Shown here piece after piece: positions 6,666 through 15,850 of a DNA stretch of 48,954 nt. The translations under genes were made by a program, and so were the position numbers. This stretch comes from UMGS1251 sp036666555 (lineage in GTDB: Bacteria; Bacillota; Clostridia; Lachnospirales; Lachnospiraceae): the NCBI GenBank assembly GCA_036666555.1, contig JAVWVS010000016.1, positions 1 through 48,954 of the forward strand, read 5' to 3'. The notes under the pieces were generated by a model that was not told the DNA's origin, did no database searches, and saw only the letters and a program-made list of their open reading frames with translations. The number at the start of each line of letters is the position of its first letter. Position 1 is the stretch's first letter.

Positions 6666-7982
6666 ATGGCAGCAAAGATATTGAAAGGCACATTTCTTAT
6701 GACACCGGAGGGACTCAAAGTTGATTATGGCGTTCGAGTCGAAGGGGAAAGAATTATCCAGATAGCGCCGAACCATCAATTGAAAATCGAAGAGGGAGAT
6801 GAAGTCACTGTACTAAATAATCAGATTATCCTCCCTGGATTTGTAAATGGTCATAACCATATGTATGGATTTCTATCTCATGGAATTACTGCGGAGACTA
6901 TGGTTACAGAATTTTCCAGTTTTTTAGATGATTTCTGGTGGCCGTATGTAGAAAATCGATTGAACCATGAGTTGGTAGAAGCAACTACCAGGTGGGCATG
7001 TGTAGAAATGATAGAAAGCGGCGTAACATCCTTTGTGGATATTTTGGAAGGACCAAATACGATTCCGGGAGCCTTGGAGATAGAAAAAAACATCGTAAAA
7101 GATGCAGGGTTAAGGGGAAGACTTTCTTTTGAAGCTTGTGAAAGAATCAGCCTTAAAAATGGTCAATTGGGTCTCAAGGAAAACATAGAGTTTGTAAAAG
7201 AATACAATCACGGTAACCAGTTGGTAAAAGGAATTAATAGCATACATACCTTATTTACATGCTCACCACCATTTGTTTCACAGGCAAAAAAGTTAGCCGA
7301 TGACAATGATTGTATGGTACATATGCATTTGAGTGAAAGTGTGTTCGAACCGAACTGGTGCATGGAACATTACGGAAAAACGCCGGTGGAAGTATATGAA
7401 GAATTGGGATATTTAGATTCAAATGTTTTGGCATCTCAAGTAGTGCAAGTCAAGGATATGGAGTTAGATATTCTTGCAAAGCATGGCGTAAAAGTGGTAT
7501 CGATGCCATTATCTAATTGTGAAGTGGGCGGTGGATTTGCACCGGTAACCAAAATGCTGGAACGTGGAATGACGGTTGGTTTGGGAACGGATGGCTATGT
7601 AAACAACTTTTTTGAAGTAATGCGAGGTGCATTTTTAATGCATAAAGCCAATCAGCAAGATCCGCAAGTGATGTCGGCGGAATGTGTCTATAAAATGGCT
7701 ACTTGCATGGGAGCAAAGGCAATTGGAATAGAAGAAACCGGTTCTTTGAAAGAAGGAAATTTTGCAGATATGATTACGGTAAGCACGGAGTTGCCAACAC
7801 CAATCAATACCAAAAATGTATACGATCAATTAGTATTGTTTTGCAATCCCGAACAGGTGATAAATGTAATGGGAAATGGGAACTGGTTGAAAAAAGAAGG
7901 ACAAGTGGTGACATTAAATAAAGAAAAAAGTAGAAAGGAACTTTATGAAATTACGAAAAAGTTCTGGAAGGTAAATTCATAA
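6666..7982 (+). CDS. ssnA: SsnA-like amidohydrolase with an incomplete metal site
   Basis: This 438-residue protein resembles E. coli SsnA in length and local pattern (GHNHMYGFLSHGI, a DDFWWPY segment, GLGTDG, FFEVMRGAFLMHK). Metal ligands H63, H65, H221 (MHLSE) and D309 are present. The position where relatives have a histidine (VAHG or VHC) reads A-S-Q258-V, so one expected ligand or catalytic histidine is missing. SsnA belongs to the purine degradation cluster of several anaerobes but its reaction is poorly defined. It follows hydA with one base between stop and start, and its GGAGG lies inside the hydA end. Confidence 0.78.
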   Translation: MAAKILKGTFLMTPEGLKVDYGVRVEGERIIQIAPNHQLKIEEGDEVTVLNNQIILPGFVNGHNHMYGFLSHGITAETMVTEFSSFLDDFWWPYVENRLNHELVEATTRWACVEMIESGVTSFVDILEGPNTIPGALEIEKNIVKDAGLRGRLSFEACERISLKNGQLGLKENIEFVKEYNHGNQLVKGINSIHTLFTCSPPFVSQAKKLADDNDCMVHMHLSESVFEPNWCMEHYGKTPVEVYEELGYLDSNVLASQVVQVKDMELDILAKHGVKVVSMPLSNCEVGGGFAPVTKMLERGMTVGLGTDGYVNNFFEVMRGAFLMHKANQQDPQVMSAECVYKMATCMGAKAIGIEETGSLKEGNFADMITVSTELPTPINTKNVYDQLVLFCNPEQVINVMGNGNWLKKEGQVVTLNKEKSRKELYEITKKFWKVNS

Positions 7983-7996
7983 GAAGGGATAAGGAT

Positions 7997-10300
7997 ATGC
8001 CATTAATAGGAGAGAAAAAATTTCATGTAATTAATCAATCCAAGCCAAGACTGGATGGAATAGAAAAAGTAACAGGGAAAGCACGTTATGCGGCGGATAT
8101 TTATATGGAAAACATGCTGTATGCAGGAGTTTTGAGAAGCCCGTATACCAGCGCAAAAGTAACGAGTATAGATACCACCAAGGCCAAAGCGATAGCGGGT
8201 GTAGAAGCAGTTATTACGTTTCATGATATGAAAAAGACGATAAGTTGGGCATCTTATAGATATTTAACAGATCGTATTTGTTATCAGGGAGATTGTGTCG
8301 CAATGGTGGCAGCAAAGTCAAAGTCTTTAGTAGAAGATGCATTGGAAGCAATTGCAGTAGAATATGAAGAATTACCGGGAGTGTATACCATTGAAGAAGC
8401 GCTTGAAAAAGGGGCACCATTGGTTCATCCGGAGCATCCGGGCAATATCTTTGAAGATTCTAAATTTCACATCCGAAAAGGAAATATAGCAGCTGGGTTT
8501 GAACAGGCGGATGTGGTGATAGAACGAGAATATCGTACACAGTTTGTGGAACATTCTTATATTGAGCCGGAAGCAGTTGTTGCATATAGCAATCCCAATG
8601 ATGGAGTGATGACAGTGCATGCTTCTGCACAAAATCCATTTTTTACAAGACGTTATGTTGCGGATGCTTTAGGAGTACCTATGAATCGGGTACGGTTGGT
8701 GCAAGAAATACTGGGTGGAACATTTGGAGGAAAAGAAGAAGGAGTAGGGTTGATGGCTGGTCGTGCGGCATATTTGTCTCAGGTGACAAAAAGACCGGTG
8801 AAATTTGTGTTTACAAGGGAAGATTCTTTTTTAGAAAGTTCCAAACGTCATCCATTCCGTTTGCGTTATAAAATCGGTGCAACAAAAGATGGAAAAATAG
8901 TAGCATTTGAGGGGGAACAAATAGATAATGCAGGGGCGTATAACAATCAAACACAGTTTATGAACTGGAGAGCGAATGTGCACTCTACAGGACCCTATGA
9001 AATAGAGAATGTTAGTACGGATACATTTGGAGTGTTTACAAATAATATTCATGGCGGAGCTATGCGAGGATACAGTTCGCCTTCTTTGATTTTTGGACAA
9101 GAACAACTGATAGAGGAATTATCGGAAGTGTTGGGATTAGACGAAGTGGAAGTGAGAAAGAAAAATTGTCTGAAAAGCGGATTACAAACTGCCACTGGAG
9201 TTGCAGTAGAACATGTAATTTTAGAGGAAATTCTGGATTATACAGTAGCTCAGACAGATTATAAAGAGAAACACAATCGATATAAGAACCAGACAACGAC
9301 TACAAAGAGAAAAGGAATTGGTCTGGCCATTTGCTACCGTGGTAGTGGATTTGGTGCAGAGTCTCCGGATGCATCGGGATGTATGATGATTATTAATGAG
9401 GATGGATCCATTACCATTAATTCAGGGTTAGCAGAAAATGGGCAGGGACTTAAAACAGCATATGCTCAAATAGCGGCAGAAAGTTTGGGCGTTAAGTTTG
9501 AAAATATTCAATTTTATGGAACAGATACGCATTCGATTCCGGATTGTGGTATGACGGTGGCTTCTAGGGGAACTGTTATGGGGGCACAGTCGGTAAAGAA
9601 AACAGGACTAAAATTAAAGCAAATCATGCTGCAAAACGCATTAGAACTCCATATTTTTGAACAAGAAGGACTAACTTGTGATGACATTGATCTGGTAGAC
9701 AACCAGTTTTTTGTAAAAGCAAATCCCGATGTACAGGTAGACATAGCAAGTGTTGCTAATAGTTGTCTTTGGACAGGAAAACAAATGTCGGCATTTGAAT
9801 GGTTTACACCTAGTGGATTGCAGCAAGATCATCATACGGGTCAAGGAACAGCCTTTCCAACATTTGCATACGGATGTGTGATTGCAGAAGTGGAAGTGGA
9901 TATGCGTACGGGATATGTGGACCTTCAAAAGGTAACTTCCAGTCATGACGTTGGAACTGCGATTAATCCTGCTCTTATTGAAGGTCAGGTATATGGTGGA
10001 ATTGTGATGGGACAGGGATATGGGATTATGGAAGATGTGGCGCCCAATAAAGGAAAAGTAAAAAACCGCAATTTTGATTCCTATATTATTCCCACCGCAA
10101 TGGATGCACCACAGATGAAAATAAATTTATTTGAATGTGATGATCCTTCGGGAACTTTTGGTGCTAAGAGCATTGGAGAACCGGCAACAGAGGCAGTAGG
10201 GGCGGCAATTGCAAATGCTGTATATAATGCTACCGGACGAAGAATTCGAGAAAATCCATGTGATTTGGAAACTGTATTATTAGGCAAAAAGTTAAGATAA
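7997..10300 (+). CDS. Molybdenum hydroxylase large subunit (xanthine dehydrogenase family)
   Basis: This 767-residue protein has the full molybdopterin-binding architecture: an N-terminal aldehyde oxidase/xanthine dehydrogenase a/b hammerhead (DGIEKVTGKARYAADI), the GGTFGGKEEG loop at about 240-249, R357 in AMRGYSSPS, and the C-terminal GEPATEAVGAAIANAV with E728 as the likely catalytic glutamate. It would hydroxylate or reductively dehydroxylate a purine at the molybdenum centre. YqeB/YqeC and MocA-like genes downstream suggest a selenium-dependent hydroxylase. FAD and 2Fe-2S subunits follow in the usual clostridial order. Confidence 0.92.
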   Translation: MPLIGEKKFHVINQSKPRLDGIEKVTGKARYAADIYMENMLYAGVLRSPYTSAKVTSIDTTKAKAIAGVEAVITFHDMKKTISWASYRYLTDRICYQGDCVAMVAAKSKSLVEDALEAIAVEYEELPGVYTIEEALEKGAPLVHPEHPGNIFEDSKFHIRKGNIAAGFEQADVVIEREYRTQFVEHSYIEPEAVVAYSNPNDGVMTVHASAQNPFFTRRYVADALGVPMNRVRLVQEILGGTFGGKEEGVGLMAGRAAYLSQVTKRPVKFVFTREDSFLESSKRHPFRLRYKIGATKDGKIVAFEGEQIDNAGAYNNQTQFMNWRANVHSTGPYEIENVSTDTFGVFTNNIHGGAMRGYSSPSLIFGQEQLIEELSEVLGLDEVEVRKKNCLKSGLQTATGVAVEHVILEEILDYTVAQTDYKEKHNRYKNQTTTTKRKGIGLAICYRGSGFGAESPDASGCMMIINEDGSITINSGLAENGQGLKTAYAQIAAESLGVKFENIQFYGTDTHSIPDCGMTVASRGTVMGAQSVKKTGLKLKQIMLQNALELHIFEQEGLTCDDIDLVDNQFFVKANPDVQVDIASVANSCLWTGKQMSAFEWFTPSGLQQDHHTGQGTAFPTFAYGCVIAEVEVDMRTGYVDLQKVTSSHDVGTAINPALIEGQVYGGIVMGQGYGIMEDVAPNKGKVKNRNFDSYIIPTAMDAPQMKINLFECDDPSGTFGAKSIGEPATEAVGAAIANAVYNATGRRIRENPCDLETVLLGKKLR

Positions 10301-10321
10301 CCAGAGAAAGGAAGAAACGGG

Positions 10322-11197
10322 ATGTTTAAATACAATTATTACCGTGCAAAAAATAGTTTAGATGTGTGTGAACAATTGTTGAAATACAAAGAAAAGGCAC
10401 ATATTGTGGCAGGTGGTACGGATATTATGGTTCAGATTCGGGAAAGAGATCAAAAGTGGAAGGTATTAGAATGTCTGATTGATATCACGGCACTGGAGCC
10501 GGAACTCCGATATGTGAAGGAAGAAGAAAAACAGATTCACATAGGAGCACTTTGTACCCATACAGATTTGGAAGAATCTAAAGTAATCCAAACCTTTTTC
10601 CCATTTCTTGGTGTTGCTTGTGCAACGGTAGGCTCTCCTTTGATTAGGAATAGAGGGACAATCGGAGGAAGTATTTGCAATGCATCCCCTGCGGCAGATC
10701 CATTAACACCATTGATAGCAACAGATACAAAGGTCGTGATACAAGGAATGACAGGCACAAGAGAAGTTTCGTTAAAAGAATTCTATTTAGGAAAAGGAAA
10801 AATTGATTTACAAGATGGAGAATATTTAAGAGAATTTATAGTACAAAAACTACCTGAGAATGTGCATACTCAGTTTGTGAAATTAGGAAGAAGAAAAGCT
10901 TTGGCAATTTCAAGACTAAATGTATCGGTGGCTTTGGTCATGGATGCACAAGGGATGATAACAGAAGCAAGAATTGCACCAGGCTGCATCTTTGTTAAGC
11001 CGGACAGAGTGCAACGTGCAGAGCAAGTGGTCATTGGGAAAATTCCATCCATAGAAGTATTTAAAGAAGCGGGAACAGCAGTTTCAGACGTTATGATTGA
11101 GCGTACAGGTGTGCGGTGGTCTACGGAGTATAAACAACCGGCAGTGGAAGGAATTGTAGAAGAGGCTTTATTAAAAGCAGCAGGAATGGAGGGATAG
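10322..11197 (+). CDS. Molybdenum hydroxylase FAD-binding subunit
   Basis: This 291-residue protein is the medium subunit of a xanthine dehydrogenase-type enzyme. AGGTDIMVQ near residues 30-38 and the segment with SPLIRNRGTIGGSICNASPA near 100-120 are the two FAD-contacting motifs of the vanillyl-alcohol-oxidase fold, followed by the CO-dehydrogenase flavoprotein C-terminal domain. It passes electrons between the iron-sulfur subunit and a soluble carrier. It begins 21 nt after the large subunit and is followed after 2 nt by the 2Fe-2S subunit, so translation of the three is probably coupled. Confidence 0.93.
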   Translation: MFKYNYYRAKNSLDVCEQLLKYKEKAHIVAGGTDIMVQIRERDQKWKVLECLIDITALEPELRYVKEEEKQIHIGALCTHTDLEESKVIQTFFPFLGVACATVGSPLIRNRGTIGGSICNASPAADPLTPLIATDTKVVIQGMTGTREVSLKEFYLGKGKIDLQDGEYLREFIVQKLPENVHTQFVKLGRRKALAISRLNVSVALVMDAQGMITEARIAPGCIFVKPDRVQRAEQVVIGKIPSIEVFKEAGTAVSDVMIERTGVRWSTEYKQPAVEGIVEEALLKAAGMEG

Positions 11198-11199
11198 AA

Positions 11200-11691
11200 A
11201 TGGAAAAAATAGAAATTCATTTTATGCTAAATGGAACAGCAGCTACAGTGAAGGTGAATCCAAATGAAAGATTATTAGATGTATTAAGGGATGAATTACA
11301 CCTAGTCGGGACGAAAGAAGGGTGTGGAGTTGGTGAGTGTGGTGCATGTACTGTCATTTTAGATGGGAGGGCAGTTGCATCTTGTCTTGTACCAGCAGGA
11401 ACGGTAGAGGGGCATACAGTAGTGACCATTGAGGGAATCGGTCAAGAGGGGAAACTGGATCCAATTCAGGCGGCAATTTTAAAAAATCATGCATTGCAAT
11501 GTGGATTTTGTACTCCGGGGTTTATTATGAGTGCCAAAGCACTACTAGATAAAAATCCGGATGCTACACAGGAAGAAATCAGAAGGGCAATTTCGGGTAA
11601 TTTATGTAGATGTACGGGATATGAACAATTGACGGTTGCTATATATGAAGCAGCACAAGAGTTAAAAGCAAGTAAAAAAATGAAAATTTAG
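11200..11691 (+). CDS. Molybdenum hydroxylase 2Fe-2S subunit
   Basis: This 163-residue protein has the two cluster domains of hydroxylase small subunits. C42, C47, C50 and C62 form the plant-ferredoxin-type cluster (GCGVGECGAC). C101, C104, C136 and C138 form the four-helix-bundle cluster (CGFC and NLCRC). It conducts electrons between the molybdenum site and FAD. The length is normal for the family and no ligand is missing. Confidence 0.95.
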   Translation: MEKIEIHFMLNGTAATVKVNPNERLLDVLRDELHLVGTKEGCGVGECGACTVILDGRAVASCLVPAGTVEGHTVVTIEGIGQEGKLDPIQAAILKNHALQCGFCTPGFIMSAKALLDKNPDATQEEIRRAISGNLCRCTGYEQLTVAIYEAAQELKASKKMKI

Positions 11692-11703
11692 GAGGAAAAT
11701 CAT

Positions 11704-12900
11704 ATGTTTCAGAAAGAAAATGTAGTAGGTGCAGATATTAGTATTAATTTCTGTGGGTATCAATTGCAGAGTCCGTATATTTTATCATCGGGACCGTTAA
11801 CTTACGGCTCAGAAGGAATGATCAAAGGGTTTAAAGCGGGGTGTGGTGCAGTTGTCACGAAAACAATTCGTAAGTCAGCGGCAATCAATCCGGTTCATCA
11901 TATGGGAACTGTAAATAGCGATTCTCTCATCAACTGTGAAAAATGGGCAGATTCAGATAGGCAGATATGGTACGAAAAAGAGATTCCGGAGACGGTGGCA
12001 GCAGGTGCGATTGTAATTGCAAGTGTAGGACACACTTTAGAAGAAGCAAAAGAAATTGTATGTGCAGTGGAAAAAGCAGGAGCGCATATGATCGAACTGG
12101 TGTCTTATACAGAAGAAACTCTTCTGCCAATGCTAGATTACACAAAGGCCAATGTAAATATTCCTGTGATTTGTAAGCTGAGTGGGAATTGGTCAGATCC
12201 AGTAGGAACTGCCAGAAAATGCATTGAGCACGGAGCAGACGGCTTATGTGCTATTGATTCCATAGGACCTACATTAAAAATTGATATTGAAAAAGCACGT
12301 CCGGAAATGATGAGTCAAGATGGATTTGGCTGGATGACAGGAGGTGCTATGCGACCTATTTCTATGCGCATTAATGCCGAAATTGCTCAAACACAGGAAA
12401 AATTTAAAAATTTATATGCCTCTGGTGGGGTGATGAGTGCAGACCATGCGATTGAATATATGATGGCAGGAGCTATGGGAGTAGGCATTTGTACGGTGGG
12501 AATTCTAAAAGGGGTAGAATATGTAGAAAAAATGTGCTACGACCTTTCGGACAAATTAAAAGAATTAGGGTATGGTTCCATAGAAGAAGTAAATCGTGCA
12601 GCATTGCCTAATTTTCCTAAGAAAGAATATGTAAGTAAGCTAGAATTTAACTTTGAACCATGGAAAGAGGATGGAAAGAAGAAATGCATTTCTTGCGGGA
12701 AATGTGAAACGGTATGTTGTTATGATGCGAGACTGTTAGAATTCCCTGAAATGAAAGTTGATATGGGGAAATGTCGAAGTTGTGGATTGTGTATAGATAT
12801 CTGTCCAACAAAAGCACTAACAGGAAAGCGTGCAGCCCAGACCAAAGAGGATTTAGAATTAGAGTATCGGTCAATGGAGTTTTATGAAAGTGTAAAATAA
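11704..12900 (+). CDS. PreA-like dihydroorotate dehydrogenase-fold protein with 2x[4Fe-4S]
   Basis: This 398-residue protein has an FMN-binding TIM barrel of the dihydroorotate/dihydropyrimidine dehydrogenase family (SPYILSSGPLTYG at the start, ASGGVMSADHAIEYMMAGA as the phosphate-binding end). A C-terminal ferredoxin domain follows at about 328-370, with CISCGKC...C and CRSCGLC...CP. This matches PreA, the catalytic half of bacterial dihydropyrimidine dehydrogenase, and the corresponding part of YgfK from purine clusters. No PreT-like NAD(P)H partner is adjacent, so electrons may come from ferredoxin or the hydroxylase FAD subunit. The substrate is inferred to be a purine-derived ring. Confidence 0.85.
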   Translation: MFQKENVVGADISINFCGYQLQSPYILSSGPLTYGSEGMIKGFKAGCGAVVTKTIRKSAAINPVHHMGTVNSDSLINCEKWADSDRQIWYEKEIPETVAAGAIVIASVGHTLEEAKEIVCAVEKAGAHMIELVSYTEETLLPMLDYTKANVNIPVICKLSGNWSDPVGTARKCIEHGADGLCAIDSIGPTLKIDIEKARPEMMSQDGFGWMTGGAMRPISMRINAEIAQTQEKFKNLYASGGVMSADHAIEYMMAGAMGVGICTVGILKGVEYVEKMCYDLSDKLKELGYGSIEEVNRAALPNFPKKEYVSKLEFNFEPWKEDGKKKCISCGKCETVCCYDARLLEFPEMKVDMGKCRSCGLCIDICPTKALTGKRAAQTKEDLELEYRSMEFYESVK

Positions 12901-12923
12901 TAGGAATAGAAAGAGGTAAAAGG

Positions 12924-14108
12924 ATGATTGGAAAAGAAAGAGAAGAGCAACTAATTAGATTTTGTCAAAAGATGATTCAAGCAAAAAGTTACAGTGGAGA
13001 AGAAGACAAAGTAGTTAAAGAGATGAGAAAATTTTGTGATGAAACAGGATTTACGGATATTCACGTAGATAAATATGGAAATTGTATCTGTCACATTAAA
13101 GGGAAACAATCAGGTCCCAAAATATTATTTGACGGTCATATGGATACGGTGCCGGTACCTGATCCAACAGGATGGGAGCATGATCCATTTGGAGCAGAAA
13201 TTGTAGACGGTAAGATGTATGGAAGAGGGACATCGGATATGAAGGGAGCTTTATCCTCTATGCTGGCGGCGGCTATTTTCTTTGCCAAAGACTGTGATTA
13301 TGATTTTAAAGGAGATATTTATGTGGCGGGTGTTGTTCATGAAGAGTGCTTTGAGGGCGTTGCGGCAAGAGAAATCAGTGCTTATGTAAAGCCGGATTAT
13401 GTCATCATAGGAGAAGCATCACAATTGAATATAAAGATTGGACAGCGCGGACGAGGAGAACTTCAGGTGGAAACATTTGGTGTGCCGGCACACTCTGCCA
13501 GCCCTCATGAAGGCGTGAATGCTGTTTACAAAATGTGTAAAGTGATTGAAGCAATTCAAAAATTAGTGCCTCCCAAACATCCAGTACTGGGAGAGGGGAT
13601 TTTAGAATTAGTAGATGTGAAGTCATCTCCATTTCCAGGAGCATCCGTAGTGCCGGATTATTGTCGTGCGACTTATGACAGGCGTCTTTTAGTAGGAGAA
13701 ACAAAGCAAAGTGTGTTAGAACCGATTCAAGAGCTTCTTGATAACATGACGAAGGAAGATCCGGAATTGAAGGCAAAAGTATCTTTTGTCACAATGGAAG
13801 AAAACTGTTATACAGGGAGTAAAATTGAAAGCGAACGTTTCTTCCCAGGATGGCTATATCAGAAAGAAGATCCATTTGTGCAAGCGGTATATAAAGAAAT
13901 GAAATCAATGGGATTTGAACCCACTATTACCAATTATGATTTTTGCACAAACGGAAGTCATTATGCTGGCGAAGCGGGGATTAAAACATTGGGAATCGGA
14001 CCGTCCAAAGAAATATTAGCACATAAGATAAATGAATATATCGAAATTGATCAATTGCTAAAAGCGACACAATGTTATTATGGTACAATGAAAGCATTAT
14101 TGAAATAG
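12924..14108 (+). CDS. ygeY: M20 family metallohydrolase, YgeY-like
   Basis: This 394-residue protein is a dinuclear zinc amidohydrolase/peptidase of family M20. H72 and D74 (FDGHMDTVP), D105 (GTSDMKGA) and the E140-E141 pair (VVHEECFEG) are the classic ligands and general base, and a dimerisation domain with HSASPHEG follows. YgeY is a fixed member of anaerobic purine degradation clusters next to ygeX, where it is proposed to act on an opened purine intermediate on the way to diaminopropionate. The symbol is based on family plus context. Confidence 0.85.
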   Translation: MIGKEREEQLIRFCQKMIQAKSYSGEEDKVVKEMRKFCDETGFTDIHVDKYGNCICHIKGKQSGPKILFDGHMDTVPVPDPTGWEHDPFGAEIVDGKMYGRGTSDMKGALSSMLAAAIFFAKDCDYDFKGDIYVAGVVHEECFEGVAAREISAYVKPDYVIIGEASQLNIKIGQRGRGELQVETFGVPAHSASPHEGVNAVYKMCKVIEAIQKLVPPKHPVLGEGILELVDVKSSPFPGASVVPDYCRATYDRRLLVGETKQSVLEPIQELLDNMTKEDPELKAKVSFVTMEENCYTGSKIESERFFPGWLYQKEDPFVQAVYKEMKSMGFEPTITNYDFCTNGSHYAGEAGIKTLGIGPSKEILAHKINEYIEIDQLLKATQCYYGTMKALLK

Positions 14109-14125
14109 AAGAAAGAAGGTGCAAG

Positions 14126-15049
14126 ATGCAGTTATTTGATTTACACTGTGATTCTATTGTTAACTATAGAAATCAGGAAACAGATTTTTTGTGTCCAGAG
14201 ACACAATTCTCTTTAAGAGAATTTAATCAGTTTCAACGTATTTGTCAGACCATGGCTATTTTTATTCCGGATACAATAAGAAACGAAGGAGCATGGGAAT
14301 ATTTTAATGCACATGTTACCTACTTAAGAAAATTACTAAAGAAACAAGAGAATATAATAGAATTGGCTCAGAATGCAAATGATATTGAGCGGATTACAGA
14401 AGAAAAAAAATGTGCATTGCTATTGGCAGTGGAAAGTGGCGCAGTGTTGGCGGGAAAGTTGAAACATGTGGATGATCTTGCAGATTGTGGTGTAAAGATG
14501 ATGACGCTAGTATGGAATGGAGAGAATGAATTGGGCTCCGGACATCAAACCACGCAAGGTCTTACTGATTTTGGGCGTCGGGTAGTAAGTAGAATGGAAG
14601 AAAAAAATATCATTGTAGATGTTTCCCATTTGAATGACCAGGGATTTGATGAAATATGTGACATTGCAACGAAGCCATTTATTGCAACCCATTCTAATTT
14701 GAGATCCATCTGTGGGCATAAGCGCAATATGACGGAAGAACAATTTTTGGAAATGGTAAAAAGAAAAGGGTTGGTTGGAATTAATCTACATGAACCATTT
14801 TTGTCAGATGATGAAAATGGTTCCTTGGAAAAGGTGTATCGTCATGTGTATCGGATGTTGGAACTGGGTGGAGAAGATGTGATAGCATGTGGAAGCGATT
14901 TTGATGGTGCAGATATCAATACCGTGTTGGATTCTCCATTAAAGTTTGCAAAAGCAGCCAGATATTTAGTAGAAAAAGGAATTCCGGAATTTGTAGTGAA
15001 TAAGATGTTTTTTGAAAATGCATTGGAGTTCTTTCGGATAAATCTATGA
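14126..15049 (+). CDS. Membrane dipeptidase (renal dipeptidase, family M19)
   Basis: This 307-residue protein has the M19 TIM-barrel pattern: DLHCDS with H7 and D9, AVESG with the bridging glutamate, DVSHLN, THSNLRSICGHKRN and GSDFDG near the end. Family members hydrolyse dipeptides, including D-amino acid forms, and some act on other small amides. No signal peptide is present, so it is cytosolic. I chose the ATG at 14126, after GAAGG, over a longer frame overlapping ygeY. Its place in the purine operon suggests a small amide or peptide-like intermediate as substrate, but this is inference. Confidence 0.88.
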   Translation: MQLFDLHCDSIVNYRNQETDFLCPETQFSLREFNQFQRICQTMAIFIPDTIRNEGAWEYFNAHVTYLRKLLKKQENIIELAQNANDIERITEEKKCALLLAVESGAVLAGKLKHVDDLADCGVKMMTLVWNGENELGSGHQTTQGLTDFGRRVVSRMEEKNIIVDVSHLNDQGFDEICDIATKPFIATHSNLRSICGHKRNMTEEQFLEMVKRKGLVGINLHEPFLSDDENGSLEKVYRHVYRMLELGGEDVIACGSDFDGADINTVLDSPLKFAKAARYLVEKGIPEFVVNKMFFENALEFFRINL

Positions 15050-15118
15050 AATACTAGCCATGGAATCGTGGATTTGTTACAATGCTTGTATCAGAGTAAA
15101 ATAAGGAGGATACAAGCG

Positions 15119-15835
15119 ATGGGCGAAATAGAACAGTTACAGCAAATGATTGATGAAAGCAGTAATATCGTGTTTTTTGGCGGAGCAGGAGTATCTACGG
15201 AAAGTGGTATTCCTGATTTTCGCAGCAGTGATGGGCTATATCAGCAAGAGTACCGGTATTTGCCGGAACAAGTTGTAAGTCACAGTTTTTTTGTGAGCCA
15301 TACGGAAGAATTCTACGAATTTTATAAGGAACGAATGATGTTCTTAGATGCAAAGCCGAATCAGGCTCATCTCAAACTCGCACAGTTAGAAGAAAAAGGA
15401 AAATTAAGAGCAATTGTGACACAGAATATTGATGGACTGCATCAGGCCGCGGGAAGTCAAAATGTATTGGAACTGCATGGCAGTATTCATCGGAATTACT
15501 GTCAAAGATGTCGGAAGTTTTATGATGCAGCATATGTGAAACATTCCAAAGGAATTCCAAAATGCAGCTGTGGTGGAACGATTAAGCCGGACGTAGTATT
15601 ATATGAAGAAGGATTGGATTCGGAAGTGATGGAAAAAACAATTGGCGCAATCAGCCGTGCGGACATGCTGATCATTGGAGGTACTTCTTTAGTAGTGTAT
15701 CCGGCAGCCAGTTTTATTGATTATTTCCGAGGAAGAAATTTGGTAGTCATTAATAAAGCTTCTACCTCCAGAGATCCTGGGGCGGTGCTTTGTATCCAAC
15801 AACCTATAGGGGAAGTGATGGAAAAAATAAAGTAG
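15119..15835 (+). CDS. NAD-dependent protein deacylase, sirtuin (Sir2/CobB family)
   Basis: This 238-residue protein has GGAGVSTESGIPDFR (21-35) for NAD binding, TQNIDGLH (101-108), the catalytic H120 in LELHG, and a small zinc module with C128, C131, C149 and C151. The second zinc pair is spaced CxC rather than CxxC. Sirtuins remove acyl groups from lysines using NAD. The ATG at 15119 follows AAGGAGG. A sirtuin is an unexpected member of a purine/molybdenum operon; it might tune acylation of the pathway enzymes, but nothing in the sequence proves this. Confidence 0.92.
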   Translation: MGEIEQLQQMIDESSNIVFFGGAGVSTESGIPDFRSSDGLYQQEYRYLPEQVVSHSFFVSHTEEFYEFYKERMMFLDAKPNQAHLKLAQLEEKGKLRAIVTQNIDGLHQAAGSQNVLELHGSIHRNYCQRCRKFYDAAYVKHSKGIPKCSCGGTIKPDVVLYEEGLDSEVMEKTIGAISRADMLIIGGTSLVVYPAASFIDYFRGRNLVVINKASTSRDPGAVLCIQQPIGEVMEKIK

Positions 15836-15850
15836 AAATGAGATGAGAAA

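Noticed and set aside
7997..12900. Possible in-frame TGA selenocysteine codon in the hydroxylase or PreA-like genes
   Set aside because: All frames read through without TGA and no SECIS-like need is seen; the selenium link rests on the YqeB/YqeC-type labile cofactor, not on selenocysteine.
14072..14125. Earlier ATG for the M19 dipeptidase inside ygeY
   Set aside because: The family begins with the DLHCDS strand just after the ATG at 14126, which also has a better ribosome site.
15074..15102. TTGTTA-17-TAAAAT promoter-like sequence before the sirtuin gene
   Set aside because: The expected start would fall inside or beyond the AAGGAGG ribosome site, leaving no usable leader.
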